Positions 3,812 through 5,716 of a stretch of 5,716 nucleotides of DNA are shown in pieces. The number at the start of each line of letters is the position of its first letter. The stretch's first letter is position 1. Under the pieces are notes generated by a model that was given only the letters and a program-made list of their open reading frames with translations, was not told the DNA's origin and made no database searches. The DNA lies in contig QNAF01000179.1 in the NCBI GenBank assembly GCA_003641405.1, forward strand, positions 1-5,716, read 5' to 3'. The stretch is from Candidatus Zixiibacteriota bacterium (GTDB taxonomy: Bacteria; Zixibacteria; MSB-5A5; GN15; FEB-12). The translations under genes were made by a program, and so were the position numbers.

Positions 3812-5716
3812 TTGGGCGGAGACACGAAGAACAGACCTTCCGATATTCCACATGACCTGGCGCGGTTCTGTGTCATTGACGTTGGCAGTACCACGACCAA
3901 AGCAATCTTGTTTACGAAAAAACAGCAGTGGAGCTTCTGCCGTGAAGAAAGCCCAACTACGGTCGAGAAACCGTACGAGGATGTTACCTACGGTGTGTTA
4001 AACGCCATGCGGGCTCTCGAAGCAAGGACAGGTGAAAAGCTGCTGAACGAAGATGGCCCGGCGATACCGCTGTTTTCAACCTCAAGTGCCGGCGGTGGTC
4101 TGTCCATGGTTGTAGCCGGTCTGGTGCGTGATGTTACTGCCCAGAGCGCTGAGCGAGCAGCCCTTGGCGCCGGGGCAATCATACAGGATGTGGTCGCCCT
4201 TGATGACGGCCGTACACCGTACAAGAAGATAGAGATACTCAAGAACCTCCGTCCGGATATGCTGTTGCTCGCTGGCGGGTTTGACAACGGCTCCATATTC
4301 GGACCGGTTTTCACATCCGAGATCATCTGCCAATCGGACCTTCGCCCCAAACTCAATCGCCACTTGAAACTCCCGGTCTTATACGCAGGTAATGTGAAGG
4401 CGCAAGACCACGTGAAGGCCATCCTGGGTGACAGGTTCATGTACCACTGTTTGCCCAACATCCGTCCGTTCAGCGACAAAGAGAATCTTGAACCCGCCCG
4501 GGATGCCATTCACGATCTCTTTATGGAGCACGTCATGTCTCGCGCCCCCGGTTACGAGAAGTACAGCGAGTGGGTCTCCGCGCCGATCCTGCCAACGCCT
4601 TCAGCAGTAGAGCGCATTCTCAGGCTGGCCTCAGTGGATATGAATGCGCGAATTCTGGCTGTTGACATCGGTGGGGCTACAACCGATGTGTACAGCGCCG
4701 CTGCCGGGAAAGTCTTCCGTTCGGTCAGTGCCAACCTCGGCATGAGTTACAGTGCTCTTAACGTTGTCAAGAAGGTCGGAGTCGATGCCATCAGAGAACT
4801 GCTGGATTTCGATATCAGCGAACAAGAGTTGCTCGACAGGGTGGGAAACAAGTTTCTGCGTCCGACCACGCTGCCTGACAATATGAAAGCCAACACTATC
4901 GAGTGCGCGGTGGCCTCTGTGGCCATTCGCGAGGCCGTCAAAGAGCACCTCCGAGTTCTGCGTGGTGTGGCTGTAAGTTTGAGCGATGAAGATCTTGGAT
5001 GGCACATGTTCAAGCAAAAGCGCAGAAAACGACGCCGGGCGTCGAGTGAACTCTTGATTGATGACTATGACCTGATCATTGGAAGCGGCGGCAGACTGTC
5101 ACATTCTCCGCGCAATACCACCGCAATGATCCTTCTCAATGCGCTTAACCCACACGATTCTGTTGACCTGGCGGTAGATAACATGTTCATGTTCCCACAT
5201 CTGGGGGTGTTGTCACAAGTCGACTCGGATCTGGCACTTCAGCTCTTCTACGAACTGGCGCTAGTCAGATTGGGTAAGCTGGTTGCTCCGAGCGGGCAGA
5301 CCAAGCCCCGCTCCGACACTGTGAAGGTAATCGGGTCTACGAGCACAGGAAGCGTAGTTGACACACAGATCAAGCTCGGAGACGTGAAGTTTATCAGACT
5401 GCAAGATGGAGAGAGCCTCAAGGCCGAAGTCCGATCAAAAGGGCTGAAACCGAAGAAAAACACTATCACAGTCGAAGACCCTAGCGGTCTGGTTGTAGAT
5501 GCGCGAGGTCGGCCGCCAGTTGTAGCCGCCCCATTCCTGCTCAAACCTGAAGACACCCCCCCTCCACGAACGGCTGCAATTGATGAGGGGACGCGGGTAT
5601 CGCATGGTGAGATCAGAATCACTCGTGAGCTGGCAATCCCGGGAGACATGCTCGTCAAGCGAGGCGACAGGGTTGCTCCGGACCAGATTATTGCCAAGAG
5701 CACGCGGGCTTTTAGG
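3812..5716 (+). CDS. GlmL/MutL-family ASKHA ATPase, mutase-associated, 3' end beyond window
   Basis: The frame is open for 635 codons from TTG at 3812 to the last base, so the C-terminus is missing. Between the upstream TGA (3794) and the conserved core there is no ATG or GTG. Family signatures: phosphate-1 motif VIDVGSTTTKAILF (21-34), FSTSSAGGGLSM (88-99), AERAALGAGA soon after, LLLAGGFDNG (151-160), phosphate-2 motif LAVDIGGATTDVYS (282-295), adenosine motif IIGSGGRLSHSP (422-433), and MFPHLGVLSQV and LVRLGKLVAPSG (484-495) closing the usual domain. GlmL proteins accompany adenosylcobalamin-dependent mutases (glutamate mutase, D-ornithine aminomutase) and are thought to act as chaperones or reactivators; this role is known from context more than from biochemistry. 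Oddities: a basic run KQKRRKRRR (401-409) just before the adenosine motif, and an added region from about 500 that ends in IPGDMLVKRGDRVAPDQIIA (609-628), resembling a barrel-sandwich or lipoyl-like fold. The partner mutase is not in the window, so no gene symbol is given. Confidence 0.9.
   Translation, partial: MGGDTKNRPSDIPHDLARFCVIDVGSTTTKAILFTKKQQWSFCREESPTTVEKPYEDVTYGVLNAMRALEARTGEKLLNEDGPAIPLFSTSSAGGGLSMVVAGLVRDVTAQSAERAALGAGAIIQDVVALDDGRTPYKKIEILKNLRPDMLLLAGGFDNGSIFGPVFTSEIICQSDLRPKLNRHLKLPVLYAGNVKAQDHVKAILGDRFMYHCLPNIRPFSDKENLEPARDAIHDLFMEHVMSRAPGYEKYSEWVSAPILPTPSAVERILRLASVDMNARILAVDIGGATTDVYSAAAGKVFRSVSANLGMSYSALNVVKKVGVDAIRELLDFDISEQELLDRVGNKFLRPTTLPDNMKANTIECAVASVAIREAVKEHLRVLRGVAVSLSDEDLGWHMFKQKRRKRRRASSELLIDDYDLIIGSGGRLSHSPRNTTAMILLNALNPHDSVDLAVDNMFMFPHLGVLSQVDSDLALQLFYELALVRLGKLVAPSGQTKPRSDTVKVIGSTSTGSVVDTQIKLGDVKFIRLQDGESLKAEVRSKGLKPKKNTITVEDPSGLVVDARGRPPVVAAPFLLKPEDTPPPRTAAIDEGTRVSHGEIRITRELAIPGDMLVKRGDRVAPDQIIAKSTRAFR

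Noticed and set aside
3717..4001. 94-codon plus-strand frame starting in the repeat
   Set aside because: It overlaps the start of the MutL-family gene in another frame and begins inside the palindromic repeat; the conserved DVGSTTTK motif is in the TTG-started frame, not this one.
3988..4509. 173-codon minus-strand open frame
   Set aside because: It is antisense to the conserved core of the MutL-family gene; its Ser/Ala/Arg-rich translation matches nothing I recognise.
5248..5703. 151-codon minus-strand open frame
   Set aside because: It lies opposite the C-terminal part of the MutL-family frame, which continues through it without interruption; the composition is low-complexity Ser/Pro/Thr/Arg.

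Overview
The window reads as an ordinary bacterial chromosome segment of about 50% GC. It holds two minus-strand genes, a repeat-rich divergent intergenic region of about 510 bp, and one plus-strand gene that runs off the right edge. The ALDH4A1-like proline-pathway dehydrogenase, the extended GlmL/MutL-family ATPase and the hairpin-rich palindromic repeats together resemble genomes of uncultured Gram-negative lineages such as Zixibacteria and their relatives. This placement is inference from recalled similarity, not from any marker gene.

Layout from left to right. Bases 1-106 lie downstream of the first gene; only a short open frame on the minus strand touching the left edge is visible, and it is doubtful. 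Bases 107-1621 (minus) encode a polytopic GT-C-type membrane glycosyltransferase with a GTG start. Bases 1681-3300 (minus) encode delta-1-pyrroline-5-carboxylate dehydrogenase (pruA) with all catalytic residues and a near-perfect Shine-Dalgarno. It lies 59 bp upstream of the glycosyltransferase gene on the same strand, so co-transcription is possible. Bases 3301-3811 form the divergent intergenic region. It holds the pruA leader and then, from about 3498 to 3732, a stack of hairpins: a 105-bp palindromic element with 14-bp terminal inverted repeats (3569-3673) that appears nested inside another inverted repeat (3547-3732). Bases 3812-5716 (plus) encode a GlmL/MutL-family ASKHA ATPase. It starts at TTG behind an AGGAG motif and is still open at the window end, with a C-terminal extension beyond the usual family domain.

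Functionally, PruA oxidises glutamate-5-semialdehyde to glutamate (proline, ornithine and arginine breakdown). GlmL/MutL proteins usually sit beside adenosylcobalamin-dependent mutases such as glutamate mutase or D-ornithine aminomutase. The divergent pair therefore hints at a glutamate/ornithine/proline catabolic locus, with the mutase subunits predicted just beyond the right edge. The glycosyltransferase belongs to envelope glycan assembly and has no evident metabolic link to the others. The main unexplained structure is the nested palindromic repeat between the divergent genes and the extended tail of the MutL-family protein.
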